Positions 53,365 to 61,340 of a stretch of 64,000 nucleotides of DNA are shown here, piece after piece. The position numbers and the translations under genes were made by a program. Under the pieces are notes generated by a model. That model worked only from the letters and a program-made list of their open reading frames with translations, had not been told where the DNA came from and did not search any database. The DNA is from DATAYA01 sp963754235 (lineage in GTDB: Bacteria > Pseudomonadota > Alphaproteobacteria > Acetobacterales > Acetobacteraceae), in contig CAVWFK010000016.1 in NCBI GenBank assembly GCA_963754235.1, positions 62,001 to 126,000 on the forward strand, given 5' to 3'. Numbering within the stretch: position 1 is the first letter of the stretch; every line of letters starts with the position of its first letter.

Positions 53365-54681
53365 TCAGCGCCTCCCAGAAAGCGGGCCGGCATAGATCGG
53401 GAAGCGCGCGCACAGCGCCTGCACACGTGCCGCGACCGCCTGCTCGGCGGCTTCGTTGCGGCCGTCGTTGCTGCCGGCGAGACCGTCGAGCACCTCGGCG
53501 ATCATGTGCCCGACTTCGCGGAACTCGGCGCTGCCGAAGCCGCGCGTGGTGGCGGCGGGCGAGCCGAGCCGGATGCCCGAGGTGATCGCAGGCTTCTCCG
53601 GGTCGAACGGGATCGCGTTCTTGTTGGCGGTGATCCGCGCCCGCTCCAGGCTTGCCTCCGCGGCCTTGCCGGTGGTGCGCTTGGGGCGAAGATCGACCAG
53701 CACGAGGTGGCAATCGGTGCCGCCGGTGACGATATCGCAGCCCTGCTCGCGCAAGGTCTCGCCGAGCACCCGCGCATTGGCCGCGACCGCTTCCTGATAG
53801 GCGCGGAACTCGGGCCGCAACGCCTCGCCGAAGGCCGCCGCCTTGGCGGCGATCACGTGCATCAGCGGCCCGCCTTGCAAACCGGGGAACACCGCGGAAT
53901 TGAACTTCTTGCCGAGCTCGGGGTCGTTGCTCAGGATCATGCCGCCGCGGGGGCCGCGCAGCGTCTTGTGGGTGGTGGTGGTCACCACATGGGCGTGTGG
54001 CAGCGGGCTGGGGAAGGCGCCGGCCGCGACCAGGCCGGCGAAATGCGCCATGTCCACCATGAGCCACGCACCGATCTCGTCGGCCACGCGGCGGATGCGG
54101 GCAAAGTCGATCACCCGCGGATAGGCCGAGCCGCCGGCGATGATCAGCCGCGGCCGCTCGGCACGCGCGACGCGCTCCAGCTCCTCATAGTCGAGCCGCC
54201 CGTCCTCGCGCCGCACGCCGTAGTGGAGGGCGCGGAACCACTTGCCGGAGAGGCTGGGGGGCGCGCCGTGCGTCAGATGGCCGCCGGCGGCGAGGCTCAT
54301 GCCCAGGATCGGATCGCCGGGCTTGAGCAGGGCGAGCATCACCGCCTGGTTCGCCTGCGCGCCCGAATGCGGCTGCACATTGGCGTATTCGCAGCCGAAC
54401 AGCCGGCAAGCGCGTTCGATCGCGAGCCGCTCGGCGCGGTCGACCTCGGCGCAGCCGCCGTAGTAGCGCCGGCCTGGATAGCCCTCGGCGTATTTGTTGG
54501 TGAGCACGCTGCCCTGCGCCTCCAGCACTGCGGCGGAGACGATGTTTTCGCTCGCGATCAGCTCGATCGCGTCCTGCTGGCGAGTGAGCTCGGCCCCGAT
54601 CGCGTCGGCCAGCTCGGGATCGGCCTCGGCGAGCGGGGCGGCGAAGAAGCGGTCAAGCGACGTTTGGCGGATCGGGTCCAT
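53365..54681 (-). CDS. glyA: Serine hydroxymethyltransferase
   Basis: This 438-residue PLP enzyme interconverts serine and glycine with tetrahydrofolate. Motifs: IELIASENIVSAAVLEAQGS, YAEGYPGRRYYGGC, MVDMAHFAGLVAAG and the PLP-lysine site VVTTTTHKTLRGPRGGM. ATG 54681. It heads the glyA-nrdR-ribDEB-ribH-nusB-thiL operon, whose promoter should lie just upstream. Confidence 0.97.
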   Translation of the reverse strand: MDPIRQTSLDRFFAAPLAEADPELADAIGAELTRQQDAIELIASENIVSAAVLEAQGSVLTNKYAEGYPGRRYYGGCAEVDRAERLAIERACRLFGCEYANVQPHSGAQANQAVMLALLKPGDPILGMSLAAGGHLTHGAPPSLSGKWFRALHYGVRREDGRLDYEELERVARAERPRLIIAGGSAYPRVIDFARIRRVADEIGAWLMVDMAHFAGLVAAGAFPSPLPHAHVVTTTTHKTLRGPRGGMILSNDPELGKKFNSAVFPGLQGGPLMHVIAAKAAAFGEALRPEFRAYQEAVAANARVLGETLREQGCDIVTGGTDCHLVLVDLRPKRTTGKAAEASLERARITANKNAIPFDPEKPAITSGIRLGSPAATTRGFGSAEFREVGHMIAEVLDGLAGSNDGRNEAAEQAVAARVQALCARFPIYAGPLSGRR

Positions 54682-54737
54682 CAGCGGCCTCGGCGGGCGG
54701 TGGGGCCGAGGCTCTAGCACGGAGGCGGGCGCGAACG

Positions 54738-54767
54738 GAACGGGCCGGCCCTTGGGTCAGCCCGTTC
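54738..54767. other. Short hairpin upstream of glyA
   Basis: GAACGGGC (54738-54745) and GCCCGTTC (54760-54767) form a perfect 8-bp stem with a 14-base loop. It is 57 bases before the glyA start on the opposite strand and could be a terminator or leader structure. No glycine-riboswitch core was recognised. Confidence 0.35.
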
Positions 54768-54893
54768 GACCATTTTCTGGCCTTCAACGATCGAACCGCC
54801 GCCTCGCTCAGGATCGAGTTGCTCCACGAGGTCGGGGGAGTTGCCATTTCTACCGTAGTGAGATGTCAGGTTTCACGATTTTTGGAGGCTTGG

Positions 54894-54980
54894 ATGTCAA
54901 AACGCATCAGAACACAGCAGCGGTGGGATGAGCTGTATGGCCTTGCACAGCGGCGCCATACGTCCGGATGGACAGACTGA
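54894..54980 (+). CDS. 28-residue small open frame, possible start of a decayed gene
   Basis: ATG 54894 is preceded by TTGGAGGCTTGG, a good ribosome site. The product starts MSKRIRTQQRWDELYGLAQR and ends at TGA 54980. It has no match I recognise. The following 54994-55260 region reads EFQNWVDKNPDLQEAKAIAT in another frame and ends FRP at 55260, so a larger gene may have been split by indels. Lower GC than neighbours. Confidence 0.35.
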   Translation: MSKRIRTQQRWDELYGLAQRRHTSGWTD

Positions 54981-54993
54981 GAATCGGGAGTAA

Positions 54994-55260
54994 GAGTTCC
55001 AAAATTGGGTTGATAAGAACCCGGACCTGCAAGAAGCTAAGGCAATTGCGACGGCGCGCTCCGAATATCAGAAGATGGCGCACCCAAGACTATCAGGATG
55101 GCTGCCCCAGATACGAGCGTTGGCCCAGCAGAAAATGGACAAAGAGCCGCCAGGGACTACCCGACGGTTCAACCACGAATTTTTCAAGATTTGTCGTATT
55201 GCACTGGACCATAAGGTCTCGGTTTCAGCAGCTCTCCGGGAGGTCGCGTTTCGCCCGTGA
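54994..55260 (+). pseudogene. Unidentified gene fragment, lower GC
   Basis: The open frame from just after a TAA (54991) reads EFQNWVDKNPDLQEAKAIAT, then MAHPRLSGWLPQIRALAQ and FNHEFFKICRIALDHKVSVS, ending FRP. It has ordinary amino-acid composition but no start codon of its own except an internal ATG at 55075. It may be the middle of a decayed accessory gene that began at 54894. Confidence 0.35.
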
Positions 55261-55453
55261 GGTCGAGCCGCGCCTCGTGTTCTTGGAGCATTACGGCCAG
55301 CACCTTCGCGCGCTGGCCCAGCGTGTCGAGGTCGCGGACGGCGCGGTTCGTATCATGGGCTCGAAGGGCGGTTTGCTCCGAACGTTCGCCGCCTCGGGCG
55401 TAAAATCGGCTACACTCGGCGTTCGCAGTTCTGTTCTGAATTGGCGGAGGGGA
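55256..55453 (+). pseudogene. C-terminal remnant of a serine (resolvase/invertase-type) recombinase
   Basis: The frame reads EVEPRLVFLEHYGQHLRALA, then QRVEVADGAVRIMGSKGGLL and VRSSVLNWRRG. The run AVRIMGSKGGLLRT followed by SSVLNWRR is the characteristic C-terminal tail of large serine recombinases with a zinc-ribbon and coiled coil. No catalytic resolvase domain is present. This is probably what is left of an integrase beside the glyA operon. Confidence 0.7.
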
Positions 55454-55571
55454 TGTCCGCCAACAGTGCCGAAATGTGATGCTAGATCAGGCGCTTACGG
55501 TTGGCATCCTCAGCCATCCACAAGCCATCTCACGATCCTGCGCGGGATGGTGGCGCACGGCTGCGCACAGA

Positions 55572-55886
55572 TTATTGACGCCCCCCGCCCGGCTTGCGCC
55601 CGGCACCCGCCGGCTTCTTCCCGGCGTCGGATCCCGACGGTGACCAGCGCGGTTGCGCCGCATCGCTTCGCGATGGTCCACCGGCGCTGCGCGCCGCATC
55701 GGCCTCCTCGGCGTCCAGCCCGCGCTCGACCAGCCGGCGGATGGCCACGCTATCTTTCTTGATCCGGCTGGCGAACATGAACTCGTCCACCCGCTCCCAC
55801 AGGGAGGCGGGCAGAGAGATCGTTTTGCGCGTATCTCGCCTGCGGGGCCCTGCTCGCGGGCACACTCGCGTTCGCGCCTCTCGCAC
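55572..55886 (-). CDS. Ribbon-helix-helix-like DNA-binding protein
   Basis: This 104-residue frame has a core RKTISLPASLWERVDEFMFA followed by KKDSVAIRRLVERGLDAEEA, a beta strand plus two helices as in ribbon-helix-helix (CopG/MetJ-type) antitoxins. The tail is Ser/Gly/Lys-rich and disordered. The start is uncertain: GTG 55886 gives an Arg-rich extension, and the core begins near 55835. No toxin gene is evident next to it. Confidence 0.6.
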   Translation of the reverse strand: MREARTRVCPRAGPRRRDTRKTISLPASLWERVDEFMFASRIKKDSVAIRRLVERGLDAEEADAARSAGGPSRSDAAQPRWSPSGSDAGKKPAGAGRKPGGGRQ

Positions 55887-56113
55887 AGGCGCAGCAGACC
55901 GGCGGTGCCACCGGGACCACCTCCGGTCCGGCGTCGGGCAAGACGTCGGGCAAGTGGGTTACCCACAACTCCGCGCTTGGCGGCAATCCGGCCGCCGGAA
56001 ACGGCACTGGCAGCACGATTGGCGGCGCGCCCGGCCAGCCCGCCAAGGCCGGCTCGGAAGCGGGGCCGGCGCCAAAGAAGGGCGCGTCTGGCACTACAGC
56101 CACCAAGCAATGA
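55826..56113 (+). pseudogene. Secreted Gly/Ala/Thr-rich protein, start codon missing
   Basis: A 95-codon frame opens with a convincing signal peptide (AYLACGALLAGTLAFAPLAQ, cleaved after AQA) and continues with Gly/Ser/Thr-rich repeats (GGNPAAGNGTGSTIGGAPGQ) to TGA 56113. There is no ATG, GTG or TTG in frame in or just before it, so the gene has lost its 5' end, apparently at the edge of the ribbon-helix-helix gene lying antisense. Confidence 0.55.
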
Positions 56114-56407
56114 TCCTGCGCCGCCTACCGCCGCCCCGGCTCGAACAATTTCGCCTGCTGATCGGTGATGTGCGTGCCGGGCACTGGGGGTCTCTTCTCG
56201 GGAGTTGAGGACCCCGGCAGTCCGACACGTCGTCACGAAGTCGCAGGCAGGCCTCCTGTCGGGAACCGCGCCGGCGACAATCCATCCTAATTGACGCCCC
56301 CAACCACCCTGATTGTCGCCGCGCACTCGAGGCTTACGACAGGAGGTCGAGGGGCGGTCGACGGCCGGGCGCAACATACGGAACAGGAGATTTTGCGCGT
56401 GCATAAC

Positions 56408-56641
56408 TCAGCTACTCCGGTCCCGGAAACGAAGCCTCTTTAAGGGCTGACCGGCACCGACACCCGTCTTGTGTTCTGCCACCCATGCCTCGGCCGCCTC
56501 AGCAGTGGGGAAACCGCGAACGATCGTCGGGTGACTGCCCGGTATGACGACTTCCACGCCAAACGCTCCCGCTTCCGCTGGCAGCACGCGGTAAGTCGCG
56601 TCGGCGTGGGGGTGGGGTTCGGGGGGCCGCCGTCTCGGCAT
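56408..56641 (-). CDS. Small conserved protein of unknown function
   Basis: This 77-residue protein has the core TYRVLPAEAGAFGVEVVIPG and IVRGFPTAEAAEAWVAEHKT, a compact alpha/beta pattern that I associate with small hypothetical proteins of Acetobacteraceae. ATG 56641 has AGGAG nearby. No function can be given. It lies divergently from the lipoprotein gene. Confidence 0.65.
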   Translation of the reverse strand: MPRRRPPEPHPHADATYRVLPAEAGAFGVEVVIPGSHPTIVRGFPTAEAAEAWVAEHKTGVGAGQPLKRLRFRDRSS

Positions 56642-56749
56642 CTCCTTTCAATATGCCATCGGGGATGCAAGCCTACCAGCCGCGCCGGCTGGCAACCGGG
56701 GCGGTTCGCGTTCGTTCTGAGGCTTTCCCGCTCAGGATCACCCTGCCCG

Positions 56750-56887
56750 ATGCCCGTCACTCACGTCCTCGCACCGCTAGCTTGCCTGCTGGCCGCCGGA
56801 TGCGCCGACCGTTCCGCGGCGAATGCGCCGCCCAGTGCCGGAACCCCCGCGCCCGCTGCAACCAGTCCGACCGGCTGGACGCCATAA
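56750..56887 (+). CDS. 45-residue predicted lipoprotein
   Basis: ATG 56750 starts MPVTHVLAPLACLLAAGCAD, a short lipoprotein signal with lipobox LAAGC (Cys at residue 18), followed by a Pro/Ala/Thr-rich tail ending PTGWTP. AGGA lies ten bases upstream. The stop is three bases before the next ATG, so it is probably cotranslated with the following small gene. Confidence 0.6.
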   Translation: MPVTHVLAPLACLLAAGCADRSAANAPPSAGTPAPAATSPTGWTP

Positions 56888-56890
56888 CGT

Positions 56891-57148
56891 ATGGCGGTGG
56901 AAGGGAGCGCGCCCCACTCTCGCCACACCTACCGCGAGCTGGCGCCGGAGATGCGCCCGCAAGACCCGACGCTGGACGGCCAGGGCTGGATATTCGAGAC
57001 ACTGGAGCACGGCGGCGAGTATCCCGACACAATGCCGCAGGCCATCCGGGCCACCGATGCCGAGGGCCGGTCTTGCATTTATGTCCCCATCAAGGTTGAA
57101 GGGCGCGTGGTGGATAGCCACGGGTTCACCCTGCGGCGAGAGGAGTGA
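56891..57148 (+). CDS. Small conserved protein, paralogue A
   Basis: This 85-residue protein is clearly paralogous to 59088-59321: both contain FETLEHGG followed by YPDTMPQAIRATDA and end GRVVDS.GF. I do not know the function. Short length, acidic character and conservation suggest a small soluble regulator or stress protein. The DNA upstream (about 56667-56710) also matches the region upstream of paralogue B. Confidence 0.75.
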   Translation: MAVEGSAPHSRHTYRELAPEMRPQDPTLDGQGWIFETLEHGGEYPDTMPQAIRATDAEGRSCIYVPIKVEGRVVDSHGFTLRREE

Positions 57149-57166
57149 GCGGCCCCCCTGATCGCG

Positions 57167-57470
57167 CTACCTGCGCCTCCCTGCACCCGCCAGCCCCAGC
57201 AGCCCGACCGCCAGCAGCGGCAGCGCCGCCGGCTTAGGCAACGTTGCCGGCCCGCCATCCGCCGGCCTGTATGTGTAGGCGACGCTCAGCGTAAGATCGG
57301 CGGTGGCGAAATAGCCTGGTATCTTCGTCAAAAGACACCGTCTCGGCCCAGACATCCCAATCCGGGCCGCCGGCGTCAGCGAGCGGCACATCGCCGGCGA
57401 CGGTGAATGGGCCGGCGCCGCCGGAGGGCGTGGCATGACGCCCCGCCCGTTCGCGCCGCCGGCCCCGCTG
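57167..57470 (-). pseudogene. PEP-CTERM-type protein fragment with frameshift near 57320
   Basis: The C-terminus reads LPKPAALPLLAVGLLGLAGA followed by Gly-Arg-Arg-Arg, a PEP-CTERM-like sorting signal (Pro motif, hydrophobic helix, Arg cluster). Upstream, TADLTLSVAYTYRPADGG is in the same frame, but the preceding part (FTVAGDVPLADAGGPDWDVW) is in another frame, so an indel lies near 57320. No signal peptide or start could be found. Confidence 0.6.
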
Positions 57471-57580
57471 CCGTGGCGCGGCGGCCCCACGCCGCCCAAG
57501 CCGAAGCCGCCGCCGGGATGATCGGCACGCTGCCCGCCTGCTACAGCCGCCTCGGCTCGCCACCCGGGGGGGTTCTGCAT

Positions 57581-58153
57581 TCACACCGACCCAAGTAGCC
57601 GGCGCCCCCTCGTATTCTTCCGCCAACAGACGGCGAGGAGGCCAAGCAGGCCGGACGCAAGCAGCGGCAGCGAGGCCGGCCCAGGGATGGGCGTTGGAGA
57701 TCCGATACCGCCCGAAAAGTTCAAGTCGATCTTGATAGAGCCTGGGTTTAGAGGCTGTTGCGACACGTCGAACTGCAGAAAGTTGCTCCCGAAAAGGACC
57801 GGCGTCTTCAAAATGGTCGTCGAGTTCGGATCCTCAACCGCTCCTACAATTCGCGAAGCGGTCAAGTCGGTGATTTTGATGACGGATTGACTTGGGAAAA
57901 TATCGGCAGACTGGTCTAAGTTCTGAAGGATGACCATCGTGTCGCCGATGCCTAATGGGAAAATCTGCTCGCCAAATGGTTCGATGTTGAATGGCGGCGG
58001 CACGATGAAATTGCCGTTGAAGGCAACTGTCTGGGGGTTCGGCGAGAGGAGTTGAACGTTGACCTGGTCGCCGTCCCAATCGGCCGCGCGACCTGCGCCA
58101 CCGGCCAGAATCAATCCGGTAACGAACGCCGGGAACACCAAGCTGATCTTCAT
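57581..58153 (-). CDS. Secreted protein with PEP-CTERM-like sorting signal
   Basis: This 190-residue protein begins with a Sec signal (MKISLVFPAFVTGLILAGGA, cleaved near AGRA). The middle is beta-rich with no known domain. The C-terminus is PIPGPASLPLLASGLLGLLA followed by a Trp-Arg-Lys cluster, the tripartite PEP-CTERM pattern recognised by exosortase. It would be sorted to the outer surface and perhaps bound to exopolysaccharide. No exosortase gene is in the window. Confidence 0.82.
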   Translation of the reverse strand: MKISLVFPAFVTGLILAGGAGRAADWDGDQVNVQLLSPNPQTVAFNGNFIVPPPFNIEPFGEQIFPLGIGDTMVILQNLDQSADIFPSQSVIKITDLTASRIVGAVEDPNSTTILKTPVLFGSNFLQFDVSQQPLNPGSIKIDLNFSGGIGSPTPIPGPASLPLLASGLLGLLAVCWRKNTRGRRLLGSV

Positions 58154-58211
58154 TATGCAACCCTTTCCTCGACGACGGTTGTGTGGGCGCACTGTTCGCC
58201 AGCGTGCGCGT

Positions 58212-58862
58212 CTAGGTCAGGCGGTGCCGCGCGGCGAGCAGCGTGACGAAGCCCAGCGGCAGCGCCAGCAGCCCGAGGCTGGACGGTTCCGGAACCGCAG
58301 CGCCTGGGATGTCGAGCGTGAAGCTGCCACTCGACCACGTCCAGACGTAAGTGCCGGGCGTCACGCCGAGGCTGCTGAAGGTCTGGTTGTCGTAGGTCGA
58401 ACTGCCCGACAGGGCGCTGCCGGAGACGTAGCCCCTTGGCACGCCAAGAAGGTCGAGATTGGTAATGGGGGCGGAAAGGGTGGTGATGTCTCCGCTGCCG
58501 CTGCTGGCAGAGGTCTGGCCCCCGCTGCCGAAGGTTGGTGGCCTTGTGAATCCGGTGTAAGCGTCTTCTGGCTCGAAACTCGCAGGCCCGGTAGCTATAA
58601 AACCTAGGCTCGGCTCAATTGCGGCAGAGTCGGCTGCGATTCTTGCGAAACTCAGGCCGGCCGTGTCGGGGGCCGGCATCTCGACAACCCTTTCCCCCAG
58701 CGGGTTCGCCCGGTAAGCGAGCGGCGCGCCAATCGACCCGCTTACGGTCAAAACGAAGGCGTTGGTGGGCATGTGCATCAGTTCCGGCGGGCGGTCGCTA
58801 ATGGTGCTCGCCGCGGCCTGCGCGATGGGGACCAGAGCAACAGCCATCAGAAAATACCGCAT
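58212..58862 (-). CDS. PEP-CTERM sorting-domain protein
   Basis: This 216-residue protein has an N-terminal signal (MRYFLMAVALVPIAQAAAS). The body includes ITNLDLLGVPRGYVSGSALS and GVTPGTYVWTWSSGSFTLDI, a pattern I recognise from PEP-CTERM proteins. The end is VPEPSSLGLLALPLGFVTLL and an Arg-His-Arg tail. It is the first of three tandem PEP-CTERM genes on this strand. Confidence 0.9.
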   Translation of the reverse strand: MRYFLMAVALVPIAQAAASTISDRPPELMHMPTNAFVLTVSGSIGAPLAYRANPLGERVVEMPAPDTAGLSFARIAADSAAIEPSLGFIATGPASFEPEDAYTGFTRPPTFGSGGQTSASSGSGDITTLSAPITNLDLLGVPRGYVSGSALSGSSTYDNQTFSSLGVTPGTYVWTWSSGSFTLDIPGAAVPEPSSLGLLALPLGFVTLLAARHRLT

Positions 58863-59087
58863 TTTCCCAAATCGATCTTATCCATGCGCCGATTTTACAG
58901 GAGAAATCCTGCGCACCGATGCCGAATTCGGTGCCGGTCGCCGCAGCCGGATTAGGTGGCCGGCTTCAGCACCCTTGGCCGGTGCGCCTGCCACTTGGCG
59001 TTGACGCGCCACGCGGCCAGCCCTACCAGCCGCCCCGGCCACCACCGGGGCGGTTCTGCGTTGGCGTCCTGGCAGGAGGATCAGCCC

Positions 59088-59321
59088 GTGAAAATCACTC
59101 AATCCCGCACCTTTCGGGAGCTCTCGGAACACGATCGCCCGCAAGACCCGGCGCTCGACGGACGGGGCTGGACGTTTGAGACGCTGGAGCACGGCGGCGA
59201 TTATCCCGACACGATGCCGCAGGCGATTCGTGCCACCGACGCGCAGGGGCGCTCCTGCACCTACCTTCCGGTCAAGATCGATGGCCGCGTGGTGGACAGC
59301 CTCGGCTTCGCCCTGAGCTAA
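59088..59321 (+). CDS. Small conserved protein, paralogue B
   Basis: This 77-residue protein is the paralogue of 56891-57148. The conserved part starts PQDPALDGRGW and runs through FETLEHGGDYPDTMPQAI. GTG 59088 follows GCAGGAGG at a normal distance. It lacks the lipoprotein gene that precedes copy A. Function unknown. Confidence 0.78.
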   Translation: MKITQSRTFRELSEHDRPQDPALDGRGWTFETLEHGGDYPDTMPQAIRATDAQGRSCTYLPVKIDGRVVDSLGFALS

Positions 59322-59426
59322 TCGCCTGTAACCAGCCGGAATGAGGCGGGCCTGACCGCCTCGGAAATTGCGTAGCTCGGCCCATCTTTTTCCCCTCCTG
59401 TTCCCCCGCTAAAGCTAAATGGGTGC

Positions 59427-59699
59427 GTGCACCCGCCGCCCTTCCACCTCGCCCATCGCTTGTCCGAATGGCCGGATTGCTCGCTTGAGCTGCGCTGCTG
59501 CAAGGGCGTGGTGCTCTACCCGGTGCGGCTGCTCGCGACGAAGGGCGGCAACCGGACGTTCGAGGCGGTCCTAGCCCGGCTGCGGTGTCACCGCTGCGGC
59601 GGCCGGCCGGCGCCGGTCTATCTCTGCGCCGGGCATCGCCAGCATGTCGGCGGGGCGGCGCCCGATTGGGCGATCGAACTGGTGCCGGAGCCGCCGTGA
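59427..59699 (+). CDS. Small CxxC-containing protein of unknown function
   Basis: This 90-residue protein has RLRCHRCGGRPAPVYLCAGH, a Cys/His cluster that could bind zinc, after an N-terminal half with WPDCSLELRCCKGVVLYPVR. I recognise similar small proteins in Acetobacteraceae but no function. The 213 bases after it, up to the Ku start, hold no recognisable gene. Confidence 0.68.
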   Translation: MHPPPFHLAHRLSEWPDCSLELRCCKGVVLYPVRLLATKGGNRTFEAVLARLRCHRCGGRPAPVYLCAGHRQHVGGAAPDWAIELVPEPP

Positions 59700-59912
59700 T
59701 CGATCCGCGCAAGCGACTGGCAAGTCTGAAGAAGCTCGGCGCCCGATCACTCAAACGTGTGTTAGTAGGTCAGCCGGGAACACGTTCGCAGGCATTTCCT
59801 GACCTGCCAAGCGCTTGTCAGTCGATGCTGCCCCCTTGAGCGCCGGCAGAATGCCGCGACGAACTTGGCGGAGTCCTTTTTTGTTCGCTGGCTCGTCCGA
59901 ATCCTCTCGGGC

Positions 59913-60815
59913 ATGGCACAACGACCTATCTGGCGCGGCCAACTGCGGCTGGCGCTCGTCTCTTGTCCTGTGGCGCTTTACAACGCGCGCCACGATCGAT
60001 CCGCAATCCGCTTCAATATGATCAATCCTGAAACGGGAAATCGGATCAGGATGGTCACGCAGGATGGCGAGACGGGACAGGAACTCGAACGCCGCAATCT
60101 GGTGAAGGGCTACGAGTTCAAGAAGAACCACTACCTCATCGTCACCGATGATGATCTCGACCGCATCAAGGTCGAGAGCTCGTCTGTGATGACAGTCGAA
60201 AAGTTCGTCGATGCGGGTTCCATCGACCCGATGTACTACGACGCGAGCTACTTCCTTGCCCCGGACGGAAAGGGGAGCGAGGACGTGTATGCCGTGCTTC
60301 GGGAGGCGATCAGCAAGACCGGCATGGTGGCGCTGTCGCGGGTCGTCATTTCTCAGCGCGAGCGAACCATAGCCCTGCGCCCGATGGGGGCAGGACTCAT
60401 GGCGCACACGCTGCACGAAGAGCGGGACTTGAACAGCCCGAAGGAGCTTTTCGAGGATGCCGCGCAGCTCAAAACAGACCCGGAAATGGTCGCGCTTGCG
60501 ACGCAGCTGATTGAGCGGCAGTCCGGGCACTATGACCCGTCAGACATCGAGGACCGCTACGAGACCCGCTTGCGGGCGATGCTGTACGCCAAGCTAAAAG
60601 GCGAGGGCATCGACATGCAGGACGAGGCGCCCGCGGCAGACCGCGGCAACGTCATCGACTTGATGGCGGCGCTGAAGAAGAGCCTGGGGCAGACGGCGGA
60701 AGCGCCGAAGGCGGCAGCAAAGACGGCTCCGGTCAAGCCTGCCAAGGAGCCGGCGCAAGGCGGCAAGAAACCTGCCGCTCAGGCCGCCACCAAGGCCACC
60801 GGCAAGCGCGCCTGA
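59913..60815 (+). CDS. ku: Bacterial Ku protein for non-homologous end joining
   Basis: This 300-residue homodimeric DNA-end binder starts MAQRPIWRGQLRLALVSCPV and has VESSSVMTVEKFVDAGSIDP, followed by AISKTGMVALSRVVISQRER and ALRPMGAGLMAHTLHEERDL. The C-terminal tail is Lys/Ala/Pro-rich (from about residue 255), typical of Ku proteins that contact LigD or DNA. ATG 59913 was chosen because it gives the canonical start; the open frame extends upstream without homology. No ligD gene is in the window. Confidence 0.95.
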   Translation: MAQRPIWRGQLRLALVSCPVALYNARHDRSAIRFNMINPETGNRIRMVTQDGETGQELERRNLVKGYEFKKNHYLIVTDDDLDRIKVESSSVMTVEKFVDAGSIDPMYYDASYFLAPDGKGSEDVYAVLREAISKTGMVALSRVVISQRERTIALRPMGAGLMAHTLHEERDLNSPKELFEDAAQLKTDPEMVALATQLIERQSGHYDPSDIEDRYETRLRAMLYAKLKGEGIDMQDEAPAADRGNVIDLMAALKKSLGQTAEAPKAAAKTAPVKPAKEPAQGGKKPAAQAATKATGKRA

Positions 60816-60976
60816 TCGGTCTCCTCCCAGCGTTCCAGCCGGACCAGACGCCCTTCTTCCTCCAGGCAAACGACGCAGTAGAGGTCGTCCGGGGCGATCA
60901 GATGGCCCACCTCATGGTCCCCGAGACCACACTCGGGGCATTGGAAATGCCAATACGGCGCTTGGGCATTGGGCAT
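60779..60976 (-). CDS. Small zinc-ribbon protein
   Basis: This 65-residue protein has CPECGLGDHEVGHLI and YCVVCLEEEGRLVRLERW, two CxxC pairs that should hold one zinc. It overlaps the end of the convergent Ku gene by 37 bases. Similar small proteins occur in Acetobacteraceae; no function known. Confidence 0.72.
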   Translation of the reverse strand: MPNAQAPYWHFQCPECGLGDHEVGHLIAPDDLYCVVCLEEEGRLVRLERWEETDQARLPVALVAA

Positions 60977-61038
60977 CCTCGCCTCCTGGCAGGTTGATCC
61001 GCTCGACGTATCGAGGTGCGGCCGAGTCGGGCAACTCA

Positions 61039-61275
61039 GGGACGCGATTCACGACGCACGCCAACGCGCTGCTGGCGCCGATCCACAGCCGGATGCCGGT
61101 GGTGATCGAGCCGGCAGACTGGCAGGCGTAACTTGGCGAGGCCGAGGGCGATGCGACCGCGCTGCTGCGGCCGGCCGGTGAGGACGTGCTGCGGCCGTGG
61201 CCGGTCAGCCCGCGAGTCAACGCGGTGCGGAATAACGACGCGAGTCTGATCGAGCCGATCGAAGCTCTGGACTAG
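61039..61275 (+). pseudogene. SRAP (YedK/HMCES-type) peptidase C-terminal remnant with in-frame stop
   Basis: The frame reads TTHANALLAPIHSRMPVVIE, then PADWQA, a TAA at 61129, and LGEAEGDATALLRPAGEDVL, PWPVSPRVNAVRNNDASLIE. This is the C-terminal half of the SOS-response-associated peptidase family, which crosslinks to abasic DNA; APIHSRMPVVI is the conserved His-containing segment. The catalytic N-terminal Cys2 part is absent and a stop replaces a Trp-like position, so it is dead. Confidence 0.82.
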
Positions 61276-61340
61276 CTCAACTTGGACGTGCAATCTGAGG
61301 TCATGGCCGCGGGGGGGACGACCTGCCGAAAGACTGCCAA

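Noticed and set aside
53360..54681. FMN riboswitch for the riboflavin genes
   Set aside because: The rib genes sit inside an operon led by glyA with overlapping ends, leaving no space for a leader, and no FMN-element motif was seen.
54682..54893. Glycine riboswitch upstream of glyA
   Set aside because: Only one short hairpin is visible; no conserved aptamer core or tandem structure was recognised.
55594..56208. 204-codon plus-strand frame over the ribbon-helix-helix gene
   Set aside because: Mixed composition and no domain; the signal-peptide frame and the minus-strand gene explain the region better.
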